Source: Colivivens sp963640465 (lineage in GTDB: Bacteria; Bacteroidota; Bacteroidia; Bacteroidales; Bacteroidaceae). Taken from it: a stretch of 39,231 bases of DNA. Shown piece after piece: positions 9,001 through 16,320 of this stretch. The stretch lies in the NCBI GenBank assembly GCA_963640465.1, contig CAVHYP010000020.1:1-39231 (forward strand), given 5' to 3'. Each line of letters opens with the position of its first letter. Within the stretch, counting starts at the first letter, position 1. The translations under genes were made by a program, and so were the position numbers. The notes beneath the pieces are model-generated. The model ran no database searches. It saw nothing but the letters and a program-made list of their open reading frames with translations, and was not told the DNA's origin.

Positions 9001-9228
9001 ACTGTGTGGAGCGCCAAAGTCGGTTACGTCGGAAACGTCAGATACGTCAGTCACCTCAGAATACTCAACTTCATCGGTTGCATCCTCAGCTGTTTCTTCT
9101 TCCGTTCCGTTCGTTTCATTTTTTTCCGAAGTCTCTTCTTCGTTCACGTCCGGTTCTTGCATTTCTCCGTTCTCAGTATTGTCTTTTCCTTCGTTCAGAA
9201 GTTCGTCGTCATCCTTTATTTCATCCAT
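6019..9228 (-). CDS. parC: DNA topoisomerase IV subunit A (ParC) with acidic tails
   Basis: The breakage-reunion subunit of a type IIA topoisomerase, acting with ParE to decatenate and relax DNA. I chose the ATG at 9228 (MDEIKDDD): an ATG at 9246 is also in frame, but the -7 element at 9253-9246 overlaps it, so the transcript would begin downstream. Numbered from MDEI, PVQRRILHSM is near 121-130, HPHGDAS near 152-158, and the catalytic Tyr is Y193 (AAASRYIEAKL). A coiled-coil/tower region follows, then a beta-pinwheel C-terminal domain. The protein is about 1069 residues, longer than usual: the first 80 are very acidic and the last 170 are a low-complexity Glu/Lys/Asn tail ending PIQLTLF. It heads a five-gene operon. 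A GyrA assignment is less likely because no GyrA box is evident and the layout matches Bacteroidota ParC. Confidence 0.85.
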   Translation of the reverse strand: MDEIKDDDELLNEGKDNTENGEMQEPDVNEEETSEKNETNGTEEETAEDATDEVEYSEVTDVSDVSDVTDFGAPHSDYNPALMTDSITHHLSGMYQNWFLDYASYVILERAVPHIMDGLKPVQRRILHSMKRMDDGRYNKVANIVGHTMQFHPHGDASIKDALVQLGQKELLIDCQGNWGNILTGDDAAASRYIEAKLSKLANEVVFNPKTTEWKMSYDGRNKEPITLPVKFPLLLAQGVEGIAVGLSSKILPHNFNEICEAAVHYLHNEPFQLFPDFLTGGSIDVSKYNDGQRGGSVRVRAKIEKLDNKTLVIKEIPYGKTATTLIDSILKAIDKGKIKARKVDDNTAATVEIHVHLMPGISSDKTIDALYAFTDCEISISPNCCVIDNRMPQFLTVSDVLRRSVDYTKFLIRRELEIRRDELMEQLFFSSLEKIFIEERIYKGKPFENAENTDAALNYIDERLEPFKKDFVREVTRDDLLHLLEIKMQRILKFNKDKADELIQKIKDELKKIAEDLANLVEVTANWFKYLQAKYGPEHPRLTEIRNFDTIQAATVAEANQKLYINRTDGFVGTSLKKDEFVCNCSDIDDIIIFYKDGTYKTTKVSDKTFVGETEKSKKEKRKTEIIHVAVFKKNDTRTIYNVCYKDGQSGATYIKRFNIPTLSRDHEYDLTMGTPKSRVTYFTANANGEAEIVKVTLKPQAKLKKLIFDKDFKDIAVKGRSARGNLLTKYDTLRIGLKSHGGSTLGGRKIWFDEDVKRLNYESHGTYLGEFFNEEKILVVLDNGEFYTTNFDINNHYEQNIMVIEKYDSNKVWTAVLRDADNQNLPYIKRFTMEEARKRQNFLGDNTNSKLILLTDTAKPRLTLTFAEPDTFRGPQELDVEEYIAVKGFKAKGKRLTPYELDTVEEIPTEPDEQEGTDNNPSDGENNGSENSGNETSETESNATAVEAKNSTESTETEDNAKAKENSEKNSGEENNEHKHEQVHEHPQAKAPIQENMFANELKEEDKPEDKKTEVEKKSETKDKPESVHKSHRKKKQEKETEEPESDEEYQKKNPPHNDGPIQLTLF

Positions 9229-9245
9229 ACAAATGCTATTTCGCA

Positions 9246-9253
9246 CAAAGTTA
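9246..9253 (-). promoter_or_regulatory. -7 promoter element for the parC operon
   Basis: TAACTTTG on the minus strand matches TAnnTTTG. Transcription would begin near 9240, giving a leader of about 12 bases before the ATG at 9228 and excluding the ATG at 9246. No good -33 element is visible at the right distance. Confidence 0.5.
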
Positions 9254-9296
9254 TCAAAAAAAAATGACTTTGAGAGGGTCAGTCGCGATATTTTTG

Positions 9297-9304
9297 TATT
9301 TTTG
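9297..9304 (+). promoter_or_regulatory. -7 promoter element for the GH28 gene
   Basis: TATTTTTG at 9297-9304 matches TAnnTTTG, and a second copy lies at 9289-9296. A TTTG at 9269-9272 sits 16 or 24 bases upstream of them, on either side of the ideal spacing. The site lies about 24 bases before the start codon, in the 80-base region shared with the divergent parC promoter. Confidence 0.4.
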
Positions 9305-9327
9305 CAGAGTATAAATGTTTATGAATT

Positions 9328-10659
9328 ATGAAATTGTTTCTGGTATATTCCATTCTGATGCTCTCTTTGACGGTAAATGCAAAGAAGAACGACAAAGACC
9401 TTTTCCCCGACGGCACGGAGATTCCGGCCTGGTTTCGCGACACCACTCATGTCGACTTGGCTCGGCTCGGGAAGCAATACAGGATTACGGATTATGGCAT
9501 CCTTATGGACGGGCAAGTGTACACCGACAAGTTGCAGTCGCTTATCGACCGTATGGCAGCTGAGGGTGGGGGAGTGATGGTCGTTCCCTCCGGCACCTTC
9601 ATCAGCGGTGCGCTCTTCTTCCGCCAGGGCACACATCTCTATCTCGAGAAAGGTGCAGTGCTGAAAGGATCTGACCGTATAAGCGATTTCCCTGTGATGA
9701 CCACTCGCATTGAAGGCGAGACCTGCAAATATTTCCCTGCACTGGTCAATGCCGACGGACTCGACGGCTTCACCATCTCGGGCGAGGGTACGATTGACGG
9801 CAATGGCTTGCCCTACTGGAAACAGTTCTGGCTTCGCCGTTCGTGGAATCCGCAATGCACCAACAAGGACGAACAGCGTCCGCGACTTGTATACATCTCT
9901 AATTGCAAGAACGTGCAGATTGAGAACGTAAGTCTGCAGAACTCCCCGTTCTGGACCACTCATTATTATAAGTGTGAAAACGTGAAACTGCTGAACTTGC
10001 GCATCACGTCGCTCTACAAACCGGTGCGTGCTCCGTCAACCGATGCTATCGACATTGATGCCTGTCGCAATATGCTCGTGCGCGGTTGCTACATGTCGGT
10101 CGACGACGATGCAGTGGCACTCAAGGGTGGTAAAGGTCCGTGGGCAGACGACCCGGTCAAGATGCCCGAGAACGGAGGCAATGAAAACATCATCATCGAG
10201 GACTGCGTGTTCGGATTCTGTGCCAGTTGCGTCACTTGCGGCAGCGAGTCCATCTACGACCATAACATTGTGTTGCGCCGCATCAAAGTGGACGAGGCAA
10301 CCAATCTCCTTTGGCTCAAGATGCGTCCCGATACACCGCAGCACTACGAATACATCACTGTGGAGGACATTACGGGCAATGCCAAGAACTTCCTCCTTGT
10401 GCGTCCCTGGACCCAGTTCTATGACTTGAAGGACCGTAAGGATACACCAATGTCGTACAGCAACAATATAGTGATGCGCCGCATCAATCTCGAGTGCAAC
10501 ACCTTCTTCAATGTCACTGCCAACGAAGAGCAATATCACCTCAAGGATTTCCTTTTCGAAGACTGCACGGTCAAGGCAAACAAAGAGAATTTCCATCCCG
10601 AATACATTGAGAATCTTACGGTGAAGAACGTGGTGGTCAACGGGAAGAAGTTGCAGTGA
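9328..10659 (+). CDS. Secreted GH28 glycoside hydrolase (polygalacturonase-like)
   Basis: A 443-residue parallel beta-helix enzyme of the pectinase family, with a signal peptide at residues 1-18 (MKLFLVYSILMLSLTVNA). GH28 features in order: GGGVMVVPSGTFISGALF near 80-96, SGEGTIDGNG near 151-160, STDAIDID (the NTD motif, Asp 239), SVDDDAVALKGG (the DD motif, 259-261) and GSES at 305-308. The usual GHG before GSE is replaced by CASC, so the conserved His is missing, and the RIK motif reads WLKMR. The enzyme may therefore act on an unusual galacturonide or other polysaccharide. A hexuronate-type transporter lies 1.6 kb away, which supports a pectin-related role. It probably acts in the periplasm. 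Family is secure, substrate is not. Confidence 0.85.
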   Translation: MKLFLVYSILMLSLTVNAKKNDKDLFPDGTEIPAWFRDTTHVDLARLGKQYRITDYGILMDGQVYTDKLQSLIDRMAAEGGGVMVVPSGTFISGALFFRQGTHLYLEKGAVLKGSDRISDFPVMTTRIEGETCKYFPALVNADGLDGFTISGEGTIDGNGLPYWKQFWLRRSWNPQCTNKDEQRPRLVYISNCKNVQIENVSLQNSPFWTTHYYKCENVKLLNLRITSLYKPVRAPSTDAIDIDACRNMLVRGCYMSVDDDAVALKGGKGPWADDPVKMPENGGNENIIIEDCVFGFCASCVTCGSESIYDHNIVLRRIKVDEATNLLWLKMRPDTPQHYEYITVEDITGNAKNFLLVRPWTQFYDLKDRKDTPMSYSNNIVMRRINLECNTFFNVTANEEQYHLKDFLFEDCTVKANKENFHPEYIENLTVKNVVVNGKKLQ

Positions 10660-10692
10660 CTTCTTCTGCATCTCATACAGGATTCCCTTTCC

Positions 10693-10717
10693 CCGTCATT
10701 GTCTGACGGTTTTCTTC
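10693..10717 (+). terminator. Candidate terminator after the GH28 gene
   Basis: CCGTCA (10693-10698) pairs with TGACGG (10704-10709) around a 5-base loop and is followed by TTTTCTT. It lies 34 bases past the GH28 stop and overlaps the last codons of the convergent transporter gene, so it is short but well placed. Confidence 0.45.
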
Positions 10718-11703
10718 CGCTTCTTTGTCAGAATGGTTTGCAACACTACGGAGAGCACGATGATTGCCACTCCGGCATAAAACGCGCCATTCAGTTCGCT
10801 CGTCTCTCCGAAGATAACCATTGCCAGGATTATCGAGTACACAGGCTCGAGATTGTTGCTGAGATTTACGGTGAACGCAGAGATGCTGCGCAGTGCTTGC
10901 AGCTGGAGTAAAAACGGAATGATGGTGAATACAGCTGCAAAAACCACAAGCAGGGCAATATCATTTTCCAACGGAATAATCTGCACGTCGGGCTGGACAA
11001 GTCCGTAGAGAGGAGTTGCAATCGACAGCGCAATGCCGCCGCACACCAGCTCGTAGAGCAGCATGGTGCTGCTGTCGTAGCCAGTGGAAGCCTCAACCCG
11101 TTTGTTCGACACGGCAAACAGTGCGTACATCAATGCTGCCACACCGCCGAGCGCAATGCCCAGCCGGTAGCGGTCGTCGAACCCGAATATCAGCACAATT
11201 CCCAACACTGACAGAACTCCCAGGCATAGTTCGCACAGAGATGCACGGTGGTGGTTGATGACCGGTTCCACGAGTGCAGTGAAGAAACCGTAGAGCGACA
11301 CACATATGGCTCCGATTGACACATTTGCAGCCTTTATGCTTCCATAGAAGAAAACCCAGTGGACGGCCAACAATAGTCCGCAACCGCCAATCATCAGCAG
11401 ATGGCGCAGGGGAATGCGACGCAACTTATGTGATGCACCCAACACAAGTGCCAGGATGATGGCAGACAGCACCACTCGCCACCACACCAGCGGCAGTTCC
11501 CTGATGCTTATCCATCTGCCGAACAAACTTGTTGCTCCTGCCAGCAGTACGCCGATGTGCAACCGTAGGAACGGATGCTTCGTGTCTCCACCAGCCATTC
11601 CTTCAGTAGCCTTTGTTCCCATCTGATTTCCGCTGCCCTTTGTTTGGTTCCAGCAGCTCATTGTCTGTTTTCCGCTGCTCGTTGTTTGTTCTGCGCTGCT
11701 CAT
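10696..11703 (-). CDS. DMT-superfamily (EamA-type) transporter with repeat-encoded N-terminus
   Basis: An inner-membrane permease of the drug/metabolite transporter superfamily, with two EamA halves of about five helices each. The helices begin at LHIGVLLAGATSLF (near residue 48) and end at AIIVLSVVLQTILT before a basic tail KKRKKTVRQ. Such proteins move small metabolites; the substrate is unknown. The longest frame starts at 11703 and adds about 35 polar residues made of heptads of the type SSxxQTx, encoded by a 21-base tandem repeat. An ATG at 11598 (MAGGDTKHPFLRL) gives a more usual length for the family. It is convergent with the GH28 gene. Which start is used is unsettled. Confidence 0.8.
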   Translation of the reverse strand: MSSAEQTTSSGKQTMSCWNQTKGSGNQMGTKATEGMAGGDTKHPFLRLHIGVLLAGATSLFGRWISIRELPLVWWRVVLSAIILALVLGASHKLRRIPLRHLLMIGGCGLLLAVHWVFFYGSIKAANVSIGAICVSLYGFFTALVEPVINHHRASLCELCLGVLSVLGIVLIFGFDDRYRLGIALGGVAALMYALFAVSNKRVEASTGYDSSTMLLYELVCGGIALSIATPLYGLVQPDVQIIPLENDIALLVVFAAVFTIIPFLLQLQALRSISAFTVNLSNNLEPVYSIILAMVIFGETSELNGAFYAGVAIIVLSVVLQTILTKKRKKTVRQ

Positions 11704-11731
11704 TGTTTGGTTTCCGTTGCTTCCTGTTTGT
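11627..11731 (+). repeat. Five imperfect 21-base tandem repeats at the transporter 5' end
   Basis: Units at 11627, 11648, 11669, 11690 and 11711 are each exactly 21 bases. Each resembles TTTCCGCTGCTCATTGTTTG plus one base, with up to about 7 differences between copies, and a degenerate sixth copy may follow. Read on the minus strand, each unit encodes seven residues, mostly S/N-x-x-x-Q-T-x, so copy-number change would lengthen or shorten the N-terminus without breaking the frame. Confidence 0.75.
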
Positions 11732-11869
11732 ATTTCGTTGTTTTTTATATACCTTATATATTATTGCAATTTTCAGACCTTGTGCAAGTACTTTTACTTA
11801 TGGTCATGTGCCGGCCCTCATAGTATTGTGTGAACTTGGTCCAGGCATTTGCGTTTCGCAAATCGTTTG

Positions 11870-11900
11870 CAAAGTTACGAACAAAAAACGATTGGGCAAT
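11870..11900 (-). promoter_or_regulatory. Bacteroidota-type promoter for the DMT transporter
   Basis: Minus-strand TAACTTTG at 11877-11870 matches the -7 consensus. ATTG at 11900-11897 lies 19 bases upstream and fits a -33 element. Transcription would begin near 11864, leaving a leader of about 160 bases to the ATG at 11703 or about 265 to the ATG at 11598. Confidence 0.6.
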
Positions 11901-12170
11901 GCAGCAACATGTATTTACCCTTAATCGGACGTTTTGCTCCATATCACGGAACGCATATTCCTTGTTTTTACGTGTTCTTGTTTGGTGGAGAAATAAACTG
12001 GGATAGAAAATTCCAACTTTCAATTGGAAAATTTTTATAATTCGCTTGGAGTTTCAATGGAGATGCGTAAATTGCAGTTGTAAAGCTAAATACGACTCGT
12101 TTTGTTAATGGACTGAATATAGTTTGTTGATTTCGGATGCATGAAATCAGTGTCTGTTTGTGCACTCAGA

Positions 12171-12214
12171 TTTTCCTGGTCAGAGAAATAATTTTTCCTG
12201 GTTAGGAAAATAAT
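12171..12214. repeat. Tandem pair of 22-base AT-rich repeats with palindromic arms
   Basis: Two adjacent copies at 12171-12192 and 12193-12214 differ at three positions. Both begin TTTTCCTGGT and end AAATAAT. The second contains TTTTCC and GGAAAA as perfect arms around a 6-base centre. The pair lies just downstream of the MFS transporter terminator. The function is unknown. Confidence 0.65.
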
Positions 12215-12231
12215 CGGGGGTGAATGAAGCC

Positions 12232-12260
12232 GAAAAAATAGCGGTGGATTTTTCCACCGC
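12232..12260 (-). terminator. Rho-independent terminator after the MFS transporter
   Basis: GCGGTGGA (12241-12248) pairs perfectly with TCCACCGC (12253-12260) around a 4-base loop. On the minus strand it is followed by TATTTTTT. It lies 15 bases past the stop codon. Confidence 0.9.
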
Positions 12261-12275
12261 TACTGTATGCTGTTT

Positions 12276-13724
12276 TTAGTCTGTGATTGGCTTGTATTTC
12301 GGTACGAGAATCTTCATGATGCTCCATGCCAGCAGATAGGCTACGGCGCAGATGCAGAACATGATGAAATATCCGCCTTGCTTGCCTTCGAATCCGAAGA
12401 ACTGGAAGCCGGCTCCCATCTGGTCGGTGGCAGTGAAGAGTTCGCCTGCACCTTTCTGTATGAAGTAAGATCCTACTCCGCCTGCCATTCCGCCGATGCC
12501 GGTGATGGTGGCAATGGCTTTCTTGGGGAACATGTCGCCGATGGTGGAGAACAGGTTGGCTGACCATGCCTGGTGTCCGGCGCCTGCCAGTCCGATGAGT
12601 ATGGCTGGCCACCATGCTGAGTAGGTGCCGAGGGGCTGTGCGAAGAGTGCTACGAGCGGGAAGAAGGCGAAGATGAGCATTGCCAGCATTCGTCCGCTGT
12701 AGGGCTGCATGCCTTTCTTTTCAACGAATAGTTTGGGTAGGTAACCGCCGTAGATGGAGATGATGGTGACGATGGTGTAGAGCACTACGATGAGCAGGAT
12801 GCCCATGGTTGACGAGCTCTTGTAGCCGAACTGGTCGGAGAAATATGCAGGTGCCCAGAAGAGGAAGAACCACCAGACGCCGTCGGTGAAGAGTTTGCCC
12901 ACGATGAACGACCATGTCTGTCGGTAGGTGAAGCACTTGAGCAGTGAGATGCCTTTTCCTTCGTCAGCTTTGTCTTTGGACGGGGCTTCTGTCTCGGCTT
13001 CGTCTTGTTGAATGTATTCAAGCTCGGCTTTGTTGACAAACTTGTTTTTCTCGGGTTTCTGATAGAGCCACATCCAGAAGAACATCCAGAGGAATCCGAG
13101 TCCGCCGATGATGATGAATGCCATTTCCCATCCGTAGGCTTCGGCAAGCAGCGGGATACATGCCGGTGCGGCTAGTGCTCCGATGGATGCTCCGCTGTTG
13201 AAGATACTGGTGGAGAAGGCTCGGTCTTTCTTTGGATTGTATTCGGCTGTCACCTTGATGGCTGCTGGGAAGTTGCCTGCCTCGCCAAGTGCCAGAACGC
13301 AACGGCAGAAGAGGAATAGCCAGACGCTGGTGGAGGAGATGGCAAGTGCAAGTGCGCTGCCTGATTCCACTGCACGCATGGCTTCGATGGACTCCAGTCC
13401 CTCGATGTGCATTGTTGCCCATCCGCAGGCGGCATGGAGGCATGCTCCGGCGCTCCACACTCCGATGCTCCACAGGTAGCCTTTCTTGGTGCCCATCCAG
13501 TCGACGAACTTGCCGGCAAAGAGCATGCAGACGGCATAGATGAGGGAGAAGTAGGCTGTGATCGTTCCGTAGTCGTTGTCGTTCCAGTGGAACTCGGGAG
13601 CGATGAAGTCTTTCCATGTGAGCGAAAGGACCTGGCGGTCCATGTAGTTGACGGTTGTGGCAAAGAAAAGCATTGCGCACATCACCCAGCGAAACTGGGA
13701 CATTTTGGTTGGATGAGTATTCAT
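12276..13724 (-). CDS. MFS transporter, hexuronate/anion-cation symporter type (ExuT-like)
   Basis: A 482-residue major facilitator permease with about 12 membrane segments and a polar loop near the middle (about residues 235-265, KNKFVNKAELEYIQQDE and following). The first-helix motif NYMDRQVLS and the helix 2-3 loop GKFVDWMGTKKGY are typical of the anion:cation symporter branch that includes ExuT and related sugar-acid carriers. The segment LALGEAGNFPAAIK is also characteristic of that branch. The likely role is uptake of hexuronates such as galacturonate across the inner membrane, which fits the nearby GH28 enzyme. No sugar-acid catabolic genes lie in the window. A second in-frame ATG gives MSQFRW; either start leaves all helices intact. 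Confidence 0.85.
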   Translation of the reverse strand: MNTHPTKMSQFRWVMCAMLFFATTVNYMDRQVLSLTWKDFIAPEFHWNDNDYGTITAYFSLIYAVCMLFAGKFVDWMGTKKGYLWSIGVWSAGACLHAACGWATMHIEGLESIEAMRAVESGSALALAISSTSVWLFLFCRCVLALGEAGNFPAAIKVTAEYNPKKDRAFSTSIFNSGASIGALAAPACIPLLAEAYGWEMAFIIIGGLGFLWMFFWMWLYQKPEKNKFVNKAELEYIQQDEAETEAPSKDKADEGKGISLLKCFTYRQTWSFIVGKLFTDGVWWFFLFWAPAYFSDQFGYKSSSTMGILLIVVLYTIVTIISIYGGYLPKLFVEKKGMQPYSGRMLAMLIFAFFPLVALFAQPLGTYSAWWPAILIGLAGAGHQAWSANLFSTIGDMFPKKAIATITGIGGMAGGVGSYFIQKGAGELFTATDQMGAGFQFFGFEGKQGGYFIMFCICAVAYLLAWSIMKILVPKYKPITD

Positions 13725-13788
13725 ATTCTTAATACTAATTTTTGTTCAGCAAGCATTGTGCGGCAGCCTGTGTCTGCCGCATCACCGA

Positions 13789-13796
13789 CAAAGTTA
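13789..13796 (-). promoter_or_regulatory. -7 promoter element for the MFS transporter
   Basis: Minus-strand TAACTTTG matches TAnnTTTG and would start transcription near 13783, leaving a leader of about 60 bases. I found no matching -33 element at the usual distance. Confidence 0.45.
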
Positions 13797-13909
13797 CAAA
13801 AACTTTCAAATGGAAGCTTGTCTTGACGTAACTTTTTTGCGATTGATGCGTCATTTCTTGCTGTTTCAGTTGAAAATGATGACGCAACACTGCATTTTGT
13901 CATGCTAAA

Positions 13910-13941
13910 TTTGGCTGTCTTGGAAGAAATGCCTAAATTTG
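13910..13941 (+). promoter_or_regulatory. Bacteroidota-type promoter for glyA
   Basis: TTTG at 13910-13913 and TAAATTTG at 13934-13941 are separated by 20 bases, a full match to the consensus of the Bacteroidota primary sigma factor. The leader to glyA would be about 40 bases. Confidence 0.8.
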
Positions 13942-13987
13942 TAGTGTGAAAGAAATATCATAACAACATTATATATAAATACGACAA

Positions 13988-15268
13988 ATGGAAAGAGACA
14001 ACGAAATCTTCTCTTTGATAAGACAAGAACATCAGCGCCAGTGGATGGGCATTGAGCTGATTGCTTCAGAAAACTACGTGAGTGACCAGGTTATGCAGGC
14101 CATGGGTTCATGCCTGACAAACAAGTATGCAGAGGGCTATCCGGGCAAGCGATACTATGGCGGGTGCGAGGTGGTGGACGTCATCGAGGAAGTTGCCATC
14201 AAGCGTGTGTGCAAGCTCTTCGGCGCTGAATATGCCAATGTGCAGCCCCACTCGGGAGCGCAGGCAAATGCAGCAGTGCTGCTGGCAGTGCTCAAACCGG
14301 GCGACACCTTCATGGGACTCAACCTTGAGCAGGGAGGACACCTCTCACACGGAAGCCACGTGAATACCAGTGGCATACTCTACAATCCGGTGGGCTACAA
14401 CCTCAACCGCGAGACTTGCCGTGTGGACTACGACGAGATGGAGCAGCTGGCACTGCAGCACAAACCGAAACTTATCATCGGAGGAGGTTCGGCATACAGC
14501 CGTGAGTGGGACTATGCACGCATGCGCCAGATTGCCGACGAAGTGGGAGCGCTCCTGATGGTTGACATGGCTCACCCAGCAGGACTCATAGCAGCCGGAC
14601 TTCTCGACAATCCATTGAAATATGCACACATCGTCACCTCAACCACCCACAAGACATTGCGCGGTCCACGCGGAGGTATCATCCTGATGGGCAAGGACTT
14701 TGAAAACCCATGGGGCTACACCACTCCGAAAGGACAGGTGAAGATGATGTCGCAGCTGCTCAATTCAGCCGTGTTCCCAGGACAGCAAGGCGGTCCGCTC
14801 GAACACGTGATTGCAGCCAAGGCAGTGGCATTCGGCGAAGCACTCCAGCCTGAATTCAAGACCTACCAGCAGCAGGTGAAGAAAAACGCCGTCACACTGG
14901 CACAGGCACTCATCGACAAGGGCTTCTACGTTTGCTCGGGTGGAACCGACAACCACAGCATGCTCGTTGACCTCCGTACCAAATATCCCGACCTCACTGG
15001 TAAAGTGGCAGAGAAAGCCCTCGTGGCAGCCGAAATCACAGCAAACAAAAACATGGTGCCGTTCGACACACGCAGCGCATTCCAGACTTCAGGAATCCGA
15101 CTGGGAACCCCAGCCATCACCACACGCGGTGCGAAGGAAGACCTCATGCTGGAAATTGCCGACATGATTGAGACAGTGCTCAATGCACCTGAGGACGATG
15201 CAGTAATTGCACGTGTCCGCAGCCATGTCAACGAGTTGATGAAGGATTACCCGATTTTTGCATGGTAA
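13988..15268 (+). CDS. glyA: Serine hydroxymethyltransferase
   Basis: A 426-residue PLP enzyme that converts serine and tetrahydrofolate to glycine and methylene-tetrahydrofolate in the cytoplasm, the main source of one-carbon units. The PLP-binding Lys is K222 in the signature STTHKTLRGPRGG. Other family motifs are IASENYVS near residue 26, YAEGYPGKRYYGG at 47-59, and MVDMAHPAGLIAAG near 191-204, where the Asp and His contact the cofactor. Length is normal for the bacterial enzyme. It has its own strong promoter and its last 7 bases overlap the rlmN start. It leads a run that also contains pdxA, which makes the cofactor this enzyme uses. Confidence 0.97.
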   Translation: MERDNEIFSLIRQEHQRQWMGIELIASENYVSDQVMQAMGSCLTNKYAEGYPGKRYYGGCEVVDVIEEVAIKRVCKLFGAEYANVQPHSGAQANAAVLLAVLKPGDTFMGLNLEQGGHLSHGSHVNTSGILYNPVGYNLNRETCRVDYDEMEQLALQHKPKLIIGGGSAYSREWDYARMRQIADEVGALLMVDMAHPAGLIAAGLLDNPLKYAHIVTSTTHKTLRGPRGGIILMGKDFENPWGYTTPKGQVKMMSQLLNSAVFPGQQGGPLEHVIAAKAVAFGEALQPEFKTYQQQVKKNAVTLAQALIDKGFYVCSGGTDNHSMLVDLRTKYPDLTGKVAEKALVAAEITANKNMVPFDTRSAFQTSGIRLGTPAITTRGAKEDLMLEIADMIETVLNAPEDDAVIARVRSHVNELMKDYPIFAW

Positions 15269-16293
15269 CAGAACGAAAACAAAACATATTAGGTAAAAAC
15301 ATTGCCGAGCTTCAGGACATGGTCTTGGAACTCGGCATGCCTAAATTTACTGCAAAGCAGATTGCACAGTGGGTGTACCAGAAAAACGTACACGACTTCG
15401 AGAGCATGACCAACATCTCCAAGCACCACCGTGAACTGCTGGCGGAAAACTGCTCAGTCGGCACATCTGCGCCCGTAGAGACACAGACATCGGCTGACGG
15501 CACAGTGAAATACCTCTTTCCGACCGAAGGAGGCAAGTATGTGGAAACAGTCTACATTCCTGAAAACGACCGGGCAACACTCTGCGTCTCCTCACAAGTG
15601 GGATGCAAGATGGGCTGCATGTTCTGTCAGACAGGCAGGCAGGGATTTGAGGGCAACCTCACCGTCACCGACATCCTCAACCAAATCTATTCCATCGACA
15701 AGCCCGAGACACTGACCAACATCGTGTTCATGGGCCAGGGCGAACCGCTCGACAACTACGACAGTCTGATGAAGGCAATAAGCATCATTACAGCCGACTT
15801 CGGATGGGCGTGGAGCCCGAAGAGAATCACGGTGTCAACGGTGGGACTGAAGAAAAACCTCGAGCGATTCCTCAAGGAGAGCGAATGTCACCTGGCAGTG
15901 AGCATGCACTTCCCAATCCACGAACAGCGACTGAGATACATGCCTGCAGAACACCAGTTCCCCATCGAGGAAGTGGTGGGTCTGCTCCGCAACTACGATT
16001 GGAGCCACCAGCGCCGGCTGTCGTTCGAATACACCATGTTCGACGGAGTGAACGACTCCATGCTCTTTGCAAAGGAAATCGTGCGCCTGCTTGCAGGGCT
16101 CGACTGCCGTGTGAACCTCATACGCTACCACCGCATTCCCGGACTGGATCTCAGCGAGTCGACACAAGTGAAGATGACTTCCTTCCGTGACTATCTGACC
16201 CGTCACGGAGTGTACACCACCATACGCACCTCGCGCGGACAAGACATCGATGCCGCCTGTGGGTTGCTTACAACCAAAAAAGAAAACCGGTAA
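15262..16293 (+). CDS. rlmN: 23S rRNA (A2503)/tRNA (A37) C2-methyltransferase RlmN
   Basis: A 343-residue radical SAM methyltransferase that methylates C2 of adenine 2503 in 23S rRNA and, in characterised homologues, adenine 37 in some tRNAs. The cluster motif is C115-x3-C119-x2-C122 (VGCKMGCMFCQTG), the spacing typical of RlmN. The C-terminal Cys 333 (DIDAACGLL) corresponds to the methyl-carrying Cys. GQGEPLDNYD is the SAM-binding GEP motif, and RITVSTVGL and LAVSMHFP follow. The start codon ATG lies inside the end of glyA (ATGGTAA contains the glyA stop), so translation is probably coupled. Cfr is unlikely given the chromosomal context next to glyA. Confidence 0.94.
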   Translation: MVTERKQNILGKNIAELQDMVLELGMPKFTAKQIAQWVYQKNVHDFESMTNISKHHRELLAENCSVGTSAPVETQTSADGTVKYLFPTEGGKYVETVYIPENDRATLCVSSQVGCKMGCMFCQTGRQGFEGNLTVTDILNQIYSIDKPETLTNIVFMGQGEPLDNYDSLMKAISIITADFGWAWSPKRITVSTVGLKKNLERFLKESECHLAVSMHFPIHEQRLRYMPAEHQFPIEEVVGLLRNYDWSHQRRLSFEYTMFDGVNDSMLFAKEIVRLLAGLDCRVNLIRYHRIPGLDLSESTQVKMTSFRDYLTRHGVYTTIRTSRGQDIDAACGLLTTKKENR

Positions 16294-16320
16294 TTCACTA
16301 ATATACATCACCTATACACA

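Larger units (their letters stand above)
11704..12230. other. AT-rich intergenic region between two minus-strand transporter genes
   Basis: No convincing gene is present in about 530 bases. The region holds part of the 21-base tandem repeat, a promoter for the DMT transporter around 11870-11900, and a pair of 22-base direct repeats at 12171-12214. The part from about 11930 to 12170 is AT-rich and shows nothing I can name. Confidence 0.6.

Noticed and set aside
9319..9963. A 214-codon minus-strand frame opposite the GH28 gene
   Set aside because: It is antisense to a gene with clear GH28 motifs and a signal peptide, and shows no recognisable domain of its own.
11627..11731. Possible CRISPR array in the 21-base repeat region
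   Set aside because: The units are directly adjacent with no spacers, are imperfect, and no cas gene is present.
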